Source of the DNA: Nitrospirota bacterium
Lineage (GTDB): Bacteria > Nitrospirota > Thermodesulfovibrionia > Thermodesulfovibrionales > Dissulfurispiraceae
Direction of reading: 5' to 3'
Length of the DNA stretch: 27,150 nt
Assembly (NCBI GenBank): GCA_013349595.1
Contig: DUZI01000002.1
Coordinates: 1-27,150, forward strand
Of the stretch, positions 1 to 6,991 are shown one piece after another; the first letter of the stretch is position 1; each line of letters starts with the position of its first letter. Below the pieces are notes generated by a model. That model did not search any database. It saw nothing but the letters and a program-made list of their open reading frames with translations, and was not told where the DNA came from. Position numbers and translations under genes: made by a program.

Positions 1-88
1 AGGTCTTGAATTTTGACATTTTTACTTTTAACTCATAGCTTATCTGTAAGGCAAAACCATTAATGTCTAATGTCAAAATTCAAGACCT
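1..88. repeat. 20-bp perfect inverted repeat at left edge
   Basis: The left arm AGGTCTTGAATTTTGACATT (1-20) is the exact reverse complement of 69-88, with a 48-nt A+T-rich spacer. The right arm continues into GACCCCC, so the full outer end probably reads GGGGTCAGGTCTTG, and the left arm is cut by the window start. Long perfect arms of this kind fit a small non-autonomous mobile or REP/RAYT-type element; no transposase is visible in the window. A terminator is less likely because no T-run follows the right arm. The palindrome is seen directly; the mobile origin is inference. Confidence 0.75.
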
Positions 89-322
89 GACCCCCTCAAT
101 CCTGTACTTCCTATCTTACTTGCTGATTTTACTAAGCTTTTTAGTTCTATCGCTGATTTTGGGAGTTGGTGAAAAATTTTATACGACACCTTATAAAAGA
201 AACATTGAGAAACTTTAGCAAAAGGCATTGCATTATAAAGCAAAATTATAATGAAATCGTCGATTATAAAAATTCAGAAACAGCTCTCCTTATTGCTATT
301 TTAAGGTTTTAACTTCTATAAT
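89..322. other. Gene-free stretch upstream of rpsP
   Basis: I see no credible coding sequence or tRNA here. The stretch is A+T-rich with scattered stops in all frames. It contains copy A of a dispersed repeat (about 100-304) that recurs near 20.7-20.9 kb, and it leads into the rpsP promoter. Confidence 0.6.
100..304 (+). repeat. Dispersed repeat, copy A
   Basis: The core (165-304) matches 20773-20914 in the same orientation, sharing GTTGGTGA, the TATACGAC..CCTTATAAAA block, AGGCATTGCATTATAAAG, ATGAAATCGTCGA.TATAAAAATTC and GCTATTTT. The left flank (about 100-164) also has a match beside copy B but in the opposite orientation: 144-164 is the exact reverse complement of 20723-20743. The core is itself an imperfect palindrome (GTTGGTG..AATTTTATACGAC pairs with CGATTATAAAAATTC..CAGCT). 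No coding capacity is apparent. It may be a MITE-like element or an intergenic structured repeat. Confidence 0.7.
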
Positions 323-351
323 TTGAAAAGTAAGGGGATTTATGTTATCCT
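323..351 (+). promoter_or_regulatory. Candidate sigma-70 promoter of rpsP
   Basis: TTGAAA (323-328), a 17-nt spacer and TATCCT (346-351). Transcription would begin near 358, giving a leader of about 30 nt before the GGAGG and the TTG start at 390. The promoter covers the upstream in-frame ATG at 342, which argues against that ATG as the start. Confidence 0.5.
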
Positions 352-389
352 TTATATCTTTAAAACGATTACTCATTGGAGGTGTTATT

Positions 390-644
390 TTGGTAAAGAT
401 TAGACTCACAAGGATGGGATCTCATAAAAAACCCTTTTACAGAATAATAGCAGCAGATTCAAGGGCAAGGAGAGATGGTCCATTCATTGAAATTGTAGGG
501 ACTTATAATCCCCTCAAAGAACCATCAGAGATAGTTCTAAAAGAAGATAGGGTTAAATATTGGTTAAGCAAAGGTGCAAAGCCAACTGATACTGTCAAAA
601 AACTGATTGATAGAAATAATCAAGCTAAACAGCAAGCCACTTAA
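390..644 (+). CDS. rpsP: 30S ribosomal protein S16
   Basis: S16 is a small-subunit protein needed for 30S assembly. The protein begins MVKIRLTRMGSHKKPFYRI, the standard S16 N-terminus, followed by a conserved R.GPFIE.VGTYNPL segment and VKYWLSKGAKPTDTV. Length is 84 residues, usual for the family. The frame is open up to an ATG at 342, but that extension (MLSFISLKRLL...) matches no S16 and lies over the promoter. The TTG at 390 is chosen because GGAGG (378-382) sits 7 nt upstream and it gives the family N-terminus. It is followed by khpA after 45 nt. In many bacteria ffh precedes rpsP and rimM-trmD-rplS follow; here ffh is about 10 kb away and rimM-trmD are not in the window. Confidence 0.97.
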   Translation: MVKIRLTRMGSHKKPFYRIIAADSRARRDGPFIEIVGTYNPLKEPSEIVLKEDRVKYWLSKGAKPTDTVKKLIDRNNQAKQQAT

Positions 645-689
645 GCGGAACAATAACTTATATCAAAACTACATTAATGGAGGAAACTC

Positions 690-920
690 ATGAAAACATT
701 GATTGAGACTATTGCAAAGGCACTTGTTGACAATCCACAGGCAGTAAAGGTTACAGAGGTAGAAGGAGAGAAGACTACTGTTTATGAGCTAAAAGTAGCC
801 TCATCAGACCTTGGAAAGGTAATTGGTAAAGAAGGTAAGACTGCTCGTGCAATGAGAACTATCATCGGAGCTGCAGGGACAAAACTCGGCAAGAGATGTG
901 TTCTTGAAATCTTAGAATAA
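690..920 (+). CDS. khpA: KH-domain RNA-binding protein KhpA
   Basis: A small RNA-binding protein of 76 residues made of a single KH domain. The GxxG loop that grips RNA is seen as GKVIGKEGKTARAMR (about residues 42-56), followed by the helix RTIIGAAGTKLGK and a last strand CVLEILE. KhpA proteins bind many RNAs, often with KhpB, and affect cell-envelope growth in Firmicutes. The position directly after rpsP is the classical one for this family. A clear AGGAGG-like site (GGAGG, 679-683) precedes the ATG at 690. The product ends 30 nt before a convergent gene, with hairpins between. Confidence 0.94.
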   Translation: MKTLIETIAKALVDNPQAVKVTEVEGEKTTVYELKVASSDLGKVIGKEGKTARAMRTIIGAAGTKLGKRCVLEILE

Positions 921-950
921 ATTCACTGGGACTTTTAATCTGTCCCTCCG

Positions 951-1385
951 TTACTTAAGGGCAGGATTAGAATTCTGCCCTTTTATTTCAACGATAGCCT
1001 CTTCAATAATTTGCCTAACTATATTATTTTCATCATCCTTGTGTGCCTCAAGGTAGGGTAATGAGGAAGGGTCTTTGATGAGGCTCAAAATATAGGCGCA
1101 ATCACCCCTTATGGTAGGATTTTTATGTTTCAATAATTTTGCAATATCTGGAATAAGCCTTAAGAGATGCTCATTGTGGCTGATGGAGAAATGCTCAACT
1201 AAGGCCGTTGCACCTATCCTGACTCTTAATCTTTCATCAGTAAGCATTTCCAATATTAAAGGGAAATAGGATGTATTATAGATGAAAAGATCTATAATAT
1301 TGTCAAGAAAACCCTTTTCCATGTAGTCAATGATCATGGAATTATCTAAGGTATTGGAATTATGAGGGCTATTTATGCCAGTCAA
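951..1385 (-). CDS. HEAT-like repeat protein, unknown partner
   Basis: Last gene of the leftward operon. The sequence is alpha-helical with HEAT-like units: a segment LTDERLRVRIGATALVEHF, then LIPDIAKLLKHKNPTIRGD with CAYILSLIKDPSSLPYLEAH, then NIVRQIIEEAIVEIKG. Such repeats are protein-binding scaffolds; nothing indicates catalysis. The start is uncertain. The frame is open to an ATG at 1445 that lacks a ribosome binding site. I prefer TTG at 1385, inside the end of trxB, because GAGGAAG lies upstream of it and because it gives the usual stop/start overlap. ATG codons at 1337 or 1322 are alternatives without a good site. The 3' end carries a hairpin serving the convergent khpA transcript. 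Confidence 0.75.
   Translation of the reverse strand: MTGINSPHNSNTLDNSMIIDYMEKGFLDNIIDLFIYNTSYFPLILEMLTDERLRVRIGATALVEHFSISHNEHLLRLIPDIAKLLKHKNPTIRGDCAYILSLIKDPSSLPYLEAHKDDENNIVRQIIEEAIVEIKGQNSNPALK
957..984 (+). terminator. Candidate terminator of rpsP-khpA
   Basis: GGGCAG (959-964) pairs with CTGCCC (975-980) over a 10-nt loop and is followed by TTTTATTT on the + strand. This has the form of an intrinsic terminator 39 nt past the khpA stop. It lies inside the last codons of the convergent HEAT-like gene. A second weaker stem, GGGAC (928-932) with GTCCC (942-946), sits just upstream and lacks a T-run. Confidence 0.6.
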
Positions 1386-2295
1386 ATTTCTTTTTCTTCC
1401 TCTTTGATATAAATTGTTCAGCAGACAAGGCAGAAATACAACCATGTGAGGCAGCTACTACTACTTGTCTTATTTCTGTGCAAGAGACATCCCCTGCACA
1501 AAAGACACCTGGCACATTAGTCTCCATCGATGAATTAGTTTTTATGCAACCATCTTCTGAAAGCTCAAGGGAATCTCCCAAAAAATCAGTGATTGGTTTA
1601 TTCCCCTGTAGATATACAAAGACTCCATCTAAGGAAATCTCTCTCTTCTCCCCTTTATTATCTCTTAAGATAACTGTATGGACTGTATCTGAACCTTTAA
1701 TGGCAAGGGCTGAATAACCCTCAAGTATTTCAAGATTTGACAATGCTTCAATTTCTTCTTTTAATCTGATAGGGGAGATTAAAAAGACCTTTGATGCAAA
1801 TTTTGTCAAATATATTGCCTCCCTTATTGCTTCCTCTGACGTACCAAGGACACAAACTACTTTACCTCTATAAAAGGCAGAATCACATATAGCACAATAA
1901 CTCACACCTCTCCCTAAAAACTCCGCCTCTCCTTCAATAGTAGTTTTCCTACCCAATGAACCAGTGGCTATTATAACAACCTTTGCCTGATAGGTTTCAT
2001 CCATTGTGTAAATGTCTTTTATCTCTTGATCAAGTTTTACACCAATTACCTTTGTTTCTTTATAAACTGCTCCAAATCTTAATGCCTGTTCTCTAAATAT
2101 GTTCAATAAATCCTTCCCTGCCATTGGTTCTTTTAACCCAGGGTAGTTTTCAATGACGCTTGCATAGGCAAGTGCACCGCCATAAGGAGACTTGTCAAGT
2201 ATAAGGGTCCTTAATCCTGCCCTTGCTGAGTATTGAGCTGCGGTAAGACCAGCTGGACCACCACCTATAATTATCACATCATAAACATCAGACAT
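1369..2295 (-). CDS. trxB: Thioredoxin reductase-like flavoprotein, atypical
   Basis: Member of the low-molecular-weight thioredoxin reductase family, 308 residues. The FAD-binding GGGPAGLTAA motif is at residues 11-20, the redox-active pair is Cys134-Ala-Ile-Cys137, and the C-terminal FAD motif GVFCAGDV..TEIRQVVVAASHG is intact. The NADPH-binding part is odd: where typical enzymes have GGGDSAxEEA the protein shows GTSEEA (151-156), about four residues shorter, and the HRRxxxRA motif is replaced by SPIRLKEE. That resembles members of the family that do not use NADPH, such as ferredoxin-dependent or DTR-type enzymes, so the electron donor is uncertain. AGGAGA precedes the ATG. It lies between panD and the HEAT-like gene; thioredoxin (trxA) is encoded across the divergent promoter region of the same window. 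Confidence 0.88.
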   Translation of the reverse strand: MSDVYDVIIIGGGPAGLTAAQYSARAGLRTLILDKSPYGGALAYASVIENYPGLKEPMAGKDLLNIFREQALRFGAVYKETKVIGVKLDQEIKDIYTMDETYQAKVVIIATGSLGRKTTIEGEAEFLGRGVSYCAICDSAFYRGKVVCVLGTSEEAIREAIYLTKFASKVFLISPIRLKEEIEALSNLEILEGYSALAIKGSDTVHTVILRDNKGEKREISLDGVFVYLQGNKPITDFLGDSLELSEDGCIKTNSSMETNVPGVFCAGDVSCTEIRQVVVAASHGCISALSAEQFISKRKKKKFDWHK

Positions 2296-2304
2296 AGTTA
2301 TCTC

Positions 2305-2655
2305 CTAACTAATGGGATTATTCCAGTCATCAACATATATTATCTTTGGTTCAAATCCATCTATTTCATTTTCAGAAAGGATACAATAGGCAAAGATAAT
2401 TATCTTATCACCTTTCATGCCTTTTCTTGCAGCAGGACCATTAAGACAAACATTCCTCGAACCTTTCTCACCCTCAATAACATAAGTCTCAAATCTTTCA
2501 CCATTACTTGCATTGCTAATTGTAACCTGTTCAAAAGGTAAAAGCCCTGCCAAATCCATGAGTTCTTTATCTATTGTGATACTGCCTTTATAATCTGGAT
2601 TGGCTTCAGTAATGACTGCCATGTGTATCTTTGATTTTAAGAAAAATCTTTTCAC
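2305..2655 (-). CDS. panD: Aspartate 1-decarboxylase proenzyme
   Basis: Converts L-aspartate to beta-alanine for pantothenate and CoA synthesis. The zymogen self-cleaves to make a pyruvoyl group. The cleavage site is visible as Tyr22-Lys-Gly24-Ser25, exactly where the E. coli enzyme has Gly24-Ser25, and Lys9, Arg54, Thr57, Tyr58 and Asn72-Gly73 are also in their family positions. Length 116 residues versus about 126 in E. coli. The start is GTG (2653-2655) with AGAGG just upstream. It sits 9 nt after gatC and 9 nt before trxB, within the leftward operon. No other pantothenate gene is in the window. Confidence 0.96.
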   Translation of the reverse strand: MKRFFLKSKIHMAVITEANPDYKGSITIDKELMDLAGLLPFEQVTISNASNGERFETYVIEGEKGSRNVCLNGPAARKGMKGDKIIIFAYCILSENEIDGFEPKIIYVDDWNNPIS

Positions 2656-2664
2656 TATTACCTC

Positions 2665-2952
2665 TTAATCAATAATCTTTGGCACTCTTAAAAAAGACCC
2701 CTGCGTATCAGGGGCATTTGACAAGGCTTCTTGTGTAGCAAGGGATTGCAACACCTTGTCTTCTCTTGTAACATTATGTAAATCAAGGATATGTGATGTG
2801 GGATTTACATTATTAGTGTCTATTTCATTGAGTTTATTGATAAAATTAAGTATATTATTTAATTGTAAGCCTATCAATTCAATTTCTTGTTCAGAAAACT
2901 CCAATCTGCAGAGATGGGCAATATACCTTGTCTCTTCTTTCGTTATCTTCAT
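2665..2952 (-). CDS. gatC: Asp/Glu-tRNA amidotransferase subunit C
   Basis: Small subunit of the GatCAB complex, which converts Glu-tRNA(Gln) to Gln-tRNA(Gln), and Asp-tRNA(Asn) in some species. The 95-residue protein has the typical N-terminus MKITKEETRYIAHLCRLEFS, a middle helix, then an extended NPTSHILDLHNVTREDKV segment and C-terminal FLRVPKII, which wrap around GatA in known structures. Its start overlaps the pcrA stop by 4 nt (ATGA), so translation is probably coupled. gatA and gatB are not adjacent, so the operon is split compared with species where the three genes are together. Confidence 0.95.
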   Translation of the reverse strand: MKITKEETRYIAHLCRLEFSEQEIELIGLQLNNILNFINKLNEIDTNNVNPTSHILDLHNVTREDKVLQSLATQEALSNAPDTQGSFLRVPKIID

Positions 2953-5060
2953 AGGGTAACCTTTTTCAGATTTGCTATGTTTGGAATGAGTTTCTTAATA
3001 CCAACGCCTGGGAAATTAACTGTAACCTTTGCATGTTCACCAAAACCTGTGCACTCCCTTACTACTCCAACACCCCAACGCGGATGTTTTACTCTACAAC
3101 CTATATCAAAGGGAATTGTTGGTTTTTTTGGCACAAAATTCTTTGAATCAATAGGAGTTTGTGAAGGCATAACCTTTTCAACCCAATGACAACAATCTTT
3201 TGGTATATCTGCTATAAACCTTGAGGGTTCTTGATCTTGTATTTTAGAATAAAGTCTCCTTTTGCTTACACTGCTTAGAAATAATCTTTCCTTTGCCCTT
3301 GTCATGCCTACATAGAAAAGTCTTCTCTCTTCTTCTAAATCATCTAACTCGTTAAAGGTTTTAAAATAGGGGAGGATTCCTTCTTCTAATCCAACGAGAA
3401 AGACTGCTGGAAACTCTAACCCTTTTGCGCTGTGTAGGGTCATCAGAGAAACTCCTGCATCAAAGTTCTGACAGTCAGTAGATGATATAAGGGCAGTTCT
3501 ATCAAGGAAACCTTGTAAAGTTACATTTTCAAGAGAAGATATTAAATCCATAACATTTTGTATCCTTAACTCTTCTAATTGGTCAAAGTAATTAATTTTT
3601 TCTATGATAGTTTTCATAATGTCAGCAGTATTCTTGTTATTAATCATGATGAGGTCATCAATTGTTTTTAGAAAGCTTGTTAGTTTCTCTTTTGCTGAGC
3701 TTAATACTGTACTATTTGATTTAGGAATTTGTTTTATAACCTTGTATAGGCTTGTCGATTGTTTCTTTGCTTCTTGTTCAATTTTAGATATTGTTGATAA
3801 CCCTATGCCACGAGGAGGTGTGTTAAGTATTCTTCGGAAACTAACATTATCATCGGGATTGATAACAACCTTCATGTAGGCAATAATATCTTTTATCTCC
3901 TTCTTATGATAAAAACTTGTCCCACTTACTACTGTGTAGGGTATTCCCTCTGCTCTCAAACCGTCTTCTATTAGCCTTGCCTGAAGGTTTATCCTGTAAA
4001 GTACTGCGAAATCTTTATAATCATAAATACCTTTTAAATAATAATCCTTAATCATCTTTGCAACAAATTTTGCTTCTTCTTCTTCTGTATTTAAAAGACA
4101 ATAACTGACCTTGTCACCACAACCTTTATTTGTCCAAAGGGTCTTTTGATTTCGGTGAGGATTTTTCATAATGACTTTACCAGAGACATTAAGTATATTT
4201 TGAGTTGAACGATAATTTTGCTCCAATTTAATTACCCTTGATTTAGGAAAATCTCTTTGAAAATTTATAATATTTACGACTTCAGCTCCTCTAAACTTAT
4301 AAATACTCTGGTCATCATCTCCCACAACGGTTATGTTCCCATCTGGAGCACATAGTTTGGTTAATAGCTTATATTGGGCAAGGTTTGTGTCTTGAAATTC
4401 ATCAACGAGGATGTGTTCAAAGTTTCTTTTGTATTTGTTGCAAATTTTGGGATGTTCTTCAAATAGTCTTAATGTCAATCCTATGAGATCATCAAAATCA
4501 ACTGCATCACATTTTTTGAGTTCATCTTGATACCTAAGATATACCCTTCCAAGTTTTTCATCAAAACCAAAACCGTCTCCTTTTTCAAGAAATTTCTCTG
4601 GAGTGATTAGAGATGATTTGAGTATGCTTATCCTACACGCTATACCCTTAAATAATGCTTCATGGATGTTTAATTCTTTGAGAATGTGTCTAATGAGGTT
4701 ACCCTGATCATCATCGTCATAGATAGTAAAGTTATTTTTGTAGCCAATATTATCAATTTCCTTTCTTAAAATCTTATTGCATTGAGCATGAAAGGTGCCT
4801 ATCCATGAGTTTTTTATGTGGCAATTTAATAATTCAGAAATTCGATGCTTCATTTCTTCAGCTGACTTATTTGTAAATGTAACTGTAAATATTGAAGATG
4901 CAGGGATATTTTTTTTCTTAACCAGATAGGCAAATTTTCTTGTTATAACCCTTGTTTTCCCACTCCCTGCACCTGCTAAAACAAGCAAAGGGCTTCCTAA
5001 GTGAATAATTGCCTCTTTTTGTGGCTCATTAAGGTCTTCCAATAAAGGATCTTTTGCCAT
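2949..5060 (-). CDS. pcrA: UvrD/PcrA-type 3'-5' DNA helicase
   Basis: Superfamily 1A helicase for nucleotide excision repair and removal of recombination or replication intermediates. All motifs are visible in order: Q-motif LNEPQKEAI, Walker A GAGSGKT (about 31-37), Ia TFTNKSAEEM, II LVDEFQDTN, III VVGDDDQSIYKFRG, IV LEQNYRST, V LMTLHSAKGLEF and VI RLFYVGMTRAKERL. The C-terminal 50 residues (VKHPRWGVGVVRECTG..VNFPGVGIKKL) form the Tudor-like RNA polymerase-binding domain of the PcrA/UvrD group, which separates it from Rep. Length 703 is normal. The stop overlaps the gatC start by 4 nt, and the start follows glmS by 31 nt with AGGAG upstream. Confidence 0.95.
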   Translation of the reverse strand: MAKDPLLEDLNEPQKEAIIHLGSPLLVLAGAGSGKTRVITRKFAYLVKKKNIPASSIFTVTFTNKSAEEMKHRISELLNCHIKNSWIGTFHAQCNKILRKEIDNIGYKNNFTIYDDDDQGNLIRHILKELNIHEALFKGIACRISILKSSLITPEKFLEKGDGFGFDEKLGRVYLRYQDELKKCDAVDFDDLIGLTLRLFEEHPKICNKYKRNFEHILVDEFQDTNLAQYKLLTKLCAPDGNITVVGDDDQSIYKFRGAEVVNIINFQRDFPKSRVIKLEQNYRSTQNILNVSGKVIMKNPHRNQKTLWTNKGCGDKVSYCLLNTEEEEAKFVAKMIKDYYLKGIYDYKDFAVLYRINLQARLIEDGLRAEGIPYTVVSGTSFYHKKEIKDIIAYMKVVINPDDNVSFRRILNTPPRGIGLSTISKIEQEAKKQSTSLYKVIKQIPKSNSTVLSSAKEKLTSFLKTIDDLIMINNKNTADIMKTIIEKINYFDQLEELRIQNVMDLISSLENVTLQGFLDRTALISSTDCQNFDAGVSLMTLHSAKGLEFPAVFLVGLEEGILPYFKTFNELDDLEEERRLFYVGMTRAKERLFLSSVSKRRLYSKIQDQEPSRFIADIPKDCCHWVEKVMPSQTPIDSKNFVPKKPTIPFDIGCRVKHPRWGVGVVRECTGFGEHAKVTVNFPGVGIKKLIPNIANLKKVTL

Positions 5061-5091
5061 ATTGGTTGTTCTCTCCTCCTGAAATATTTAT

Positions 5092-6918
5092 TTATTCAAC
5101 AGTAACACTTTTTGCTAAATTTCTTGGTTGATCAACATCACAACCTCTTAATACAGCTATATGATAAGCCAATAGCTGAAGAGGCACAGCAAATAGGATT
5201 GTATCAATATATTCATTAATTTTATCAATGTAGATAATTTCTTTTGATAATCTCTTTAAAGAATCATCTGTCTTGTTTGTGATTGTTATAATGTTTCCTC
5301 CTCTGCTCTTGACTTCTTCCATATTTGACAGGACCTTGTCAAAAAGATTATGACATGAGGCAAGGACTACTACGGGCATGTCTTTGTCAATTAAAGCAAT
5401 AGGTCCATGTTTCATCTCTCCTGCTGGATACCCTTCTGCATGTATATAAGAAATCTCTTTGAGTTTTAAGGCGCCTTCAAGTGCAATAGGATAATTAATA
5501 CCCCTTGCAAGATATAGAAAATCCCTTGCCTTAAATAGTTCTCTTGCAATAATTGGTATCTCCTTGTTGCATTCAAGAGTTGACTCAACTTTAGATGGCA
5601 ACTTGAGTATATCTTCAATAAGCAATATAGCATTATTTTGAGAAAGATTCTTTTTGACTTTACCTAATGCAATGGCAAATAAATATAAAGCTAATATTTG
5701 AGCAGTAAATGCCTTTGTTGATGCCACACCAATCTCAGGTCCAGAATGGGTGTAAAAGACAAAATCAGATTCCCTGGCAGAAGTGCTTGCTATGACATTA
5801 CAAATTGTGAGAGTTTTAGCACCAAGTTTCTTAGCCTCTCTGAGTGCTGCAAGTGTATCGGCAGTCTCACCTGATTGAGTAATAGAAATAAAAAGGACTC
5901 TTTCATTAATTATTGGATTTCTATACCTAAATTCAGAGGCAATATCCGTCTCTACTGGGACCTTAGATATATTTTCAATAATATATTTGCCTATCATTGC
6001 TGAATGATAGGAAGTGCCACAAGCAACCATCATTATGCTATCAATTGAAATCAAATCCTCTTCTGTCAGTCCAAACTCATCAATCAAAACATCACCTTTT
6101 TCAGGAAGGATTCTTCCCCTTAAGGTATCAGCCAAAGCCCTCGGTTGTTCAAATATTTCCTTGAGCATAAAATGACGATAGCCACCCTTTTCTGCCATTG
6201 ATGGGCTCCAAGTTATCTTAACGACTTCCTTGTTTACAATATTCCCTTCAAAGTCAGTAATAACAACACCTTCCTTTTGAAGTATTGCTATTTCATTACT
6301 TTCGAGGAATAAGACATCTCTTGTATGGCTTAAAAAAGCAGGGACATCAGAGGCAAGAAAATTTTCATTGTCACCAAGTCCAATAACAAGAGGGCTTTCC
6401 TTTCGAACAGCTACTATCCTATCTGGTTCTTTTTCCGAGATAACTGCAAAGGCATAAGCACCTTTGATTTCTTTGATAGCCTTTCTGACTGCATCTTCAA
6501 GAGAAAGTCCTTTTGAATGTTTGTTTATAAGGTGGCATAAAACTTCCGTGTCGGTCTCAGAGGTAAATTGATAGCCCTCTTTTAAAAGTTGTTTTTTTAT
6601 ATCAACATAATTTTCTATGATTCCATTATGTACTATCACTATCCCATTAGAGCGGTGAGGATGGGCATTTTCGTTTGAAGGTTTACCATGAGTTGCCCAT
6701 CTTGTATGACCGATGGCATTGTAAGTTGTTATTGAGCTATCTTTGATTAATGCTTCAAGATTATATATCTTGCCTTGACATCGCTTGACATCTATTAAGT
6801 TATTAGTAAAATAGGCAATACCTGCTGAGTCATAGCCTCTGTATTCAAGTCTTTTAAGACCATCCATTACAATGGGGATTGCATTTCTATTTCCAATATA
6901 TCCAATTATTCCACACAT
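5092..6918 (-). CDS. glmS: Glucosamine-6-phosphate synthase (isomerizing)
   Basis: Makes glucosamine-6-phosphate from fructose-6-phosphate and glutamine, the first committed step to UDP-GlcNAc. The N-terminal Ntn glutaminase domain starts with the catalytic Cys2 (MCGIIGYIGNR) and has RGYDSAG, HTRWATHG and HNGIIENY. Two SIS domains follow, with CGTSYHSAMIGKY, SITQSGETADTL and a second ARGINYPIALEGALKLKEISY. The C-terminus DQPRNLAKSVTVE is diagnostic. Length 608 matches the family. It lies downstream of glmU with a 73-nt gap, so two of the three usual enzymes of UDP-GlcNAc synthesis are together; glmM is absent. The gap is too short for a glmS ribozyme, and no strong ribosome binding site is visible. 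Confidence 0.97.
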   Translation of the reverse strand: MCGIIGYIGNRNAIPIVMDGLKRLEYRGYDSAGIAYFTNNLIDVKRCQGKIYNLEALIKDSSITTYNAIGHTRWATHGKPSNENAHPHRSNGIVIVHNGIIENYVDIKKQLLKEGYQFTSETDTEVLCHLINKHSKGLSLEDAVRKAIKEIKGAYAFAVISEKEPDRIVAVRKESPLVIGLGDNENFLASDVPAFLSHTRDVLFLESNEIAILQKEGVVITDFEGNIVNKEVVKITWSPSMAEKGGYRHFMLKEIFEQPRALADTLRGRILPEKGDVLIDEFGLTEEDLISIDSIMMVACGTSYHSAMIGKYIIENISKVPVETDIASEFRYRNPIINERVLFISITQSGETADTLAALREAKKLGAKTLTICNVIASTSARESDFVFYTHSGPEIGVASTKAFTAQILALYLFAIALGKVKKNLSQNNAILLIEDILKLPSKVESTLECNKEIPIIARELFKARDFLYLARGINYPIALEGALKLKEISYIHAEGYPAGEMKHGPIALIDKDMPVVVLASCHNLFDKVLSNMEEVKSRGGNIITITNKTDDSLKRLSKEIIYIDKINEYIDTILFAVPLQLLAYHIAVLRGCDVDQPRNLAKSVTVE

Positions 6919-6991
6919 TTCTGTTTAATGAAATACCTCTTTTATGAATGCCATATTTTTAATTCATTACTCTTAGTTTTTAAAAAGGCAT

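Noticed and set aside
1..88. CRISPR fragment
   Set aside because: One inverted pair, not direct repeats with spacers, and no cas genes.
342..389. Upstream in-frame ATG extending rpsP by 16 residues
   Set aside because: The extension does not look like S16, overlaps the likely -10 region, and the TTG at 390 has a good ribosome binding site and gives the family N-terminus.
1478..1717. Rightward reading frame opposite trxB, and similar frames opposite pcrA, mlaD, ffh, the activator and pdxA
   Set aside because: They lie wholly inside well-supported genes, lack ribosome binding sites and resemble no family.
6919..6991. glmS ribozyme or riboswitch before glmS
   Set aside because: The gap is only 73 nt, far shorter than the ribozyme, and no core sequence is visible.
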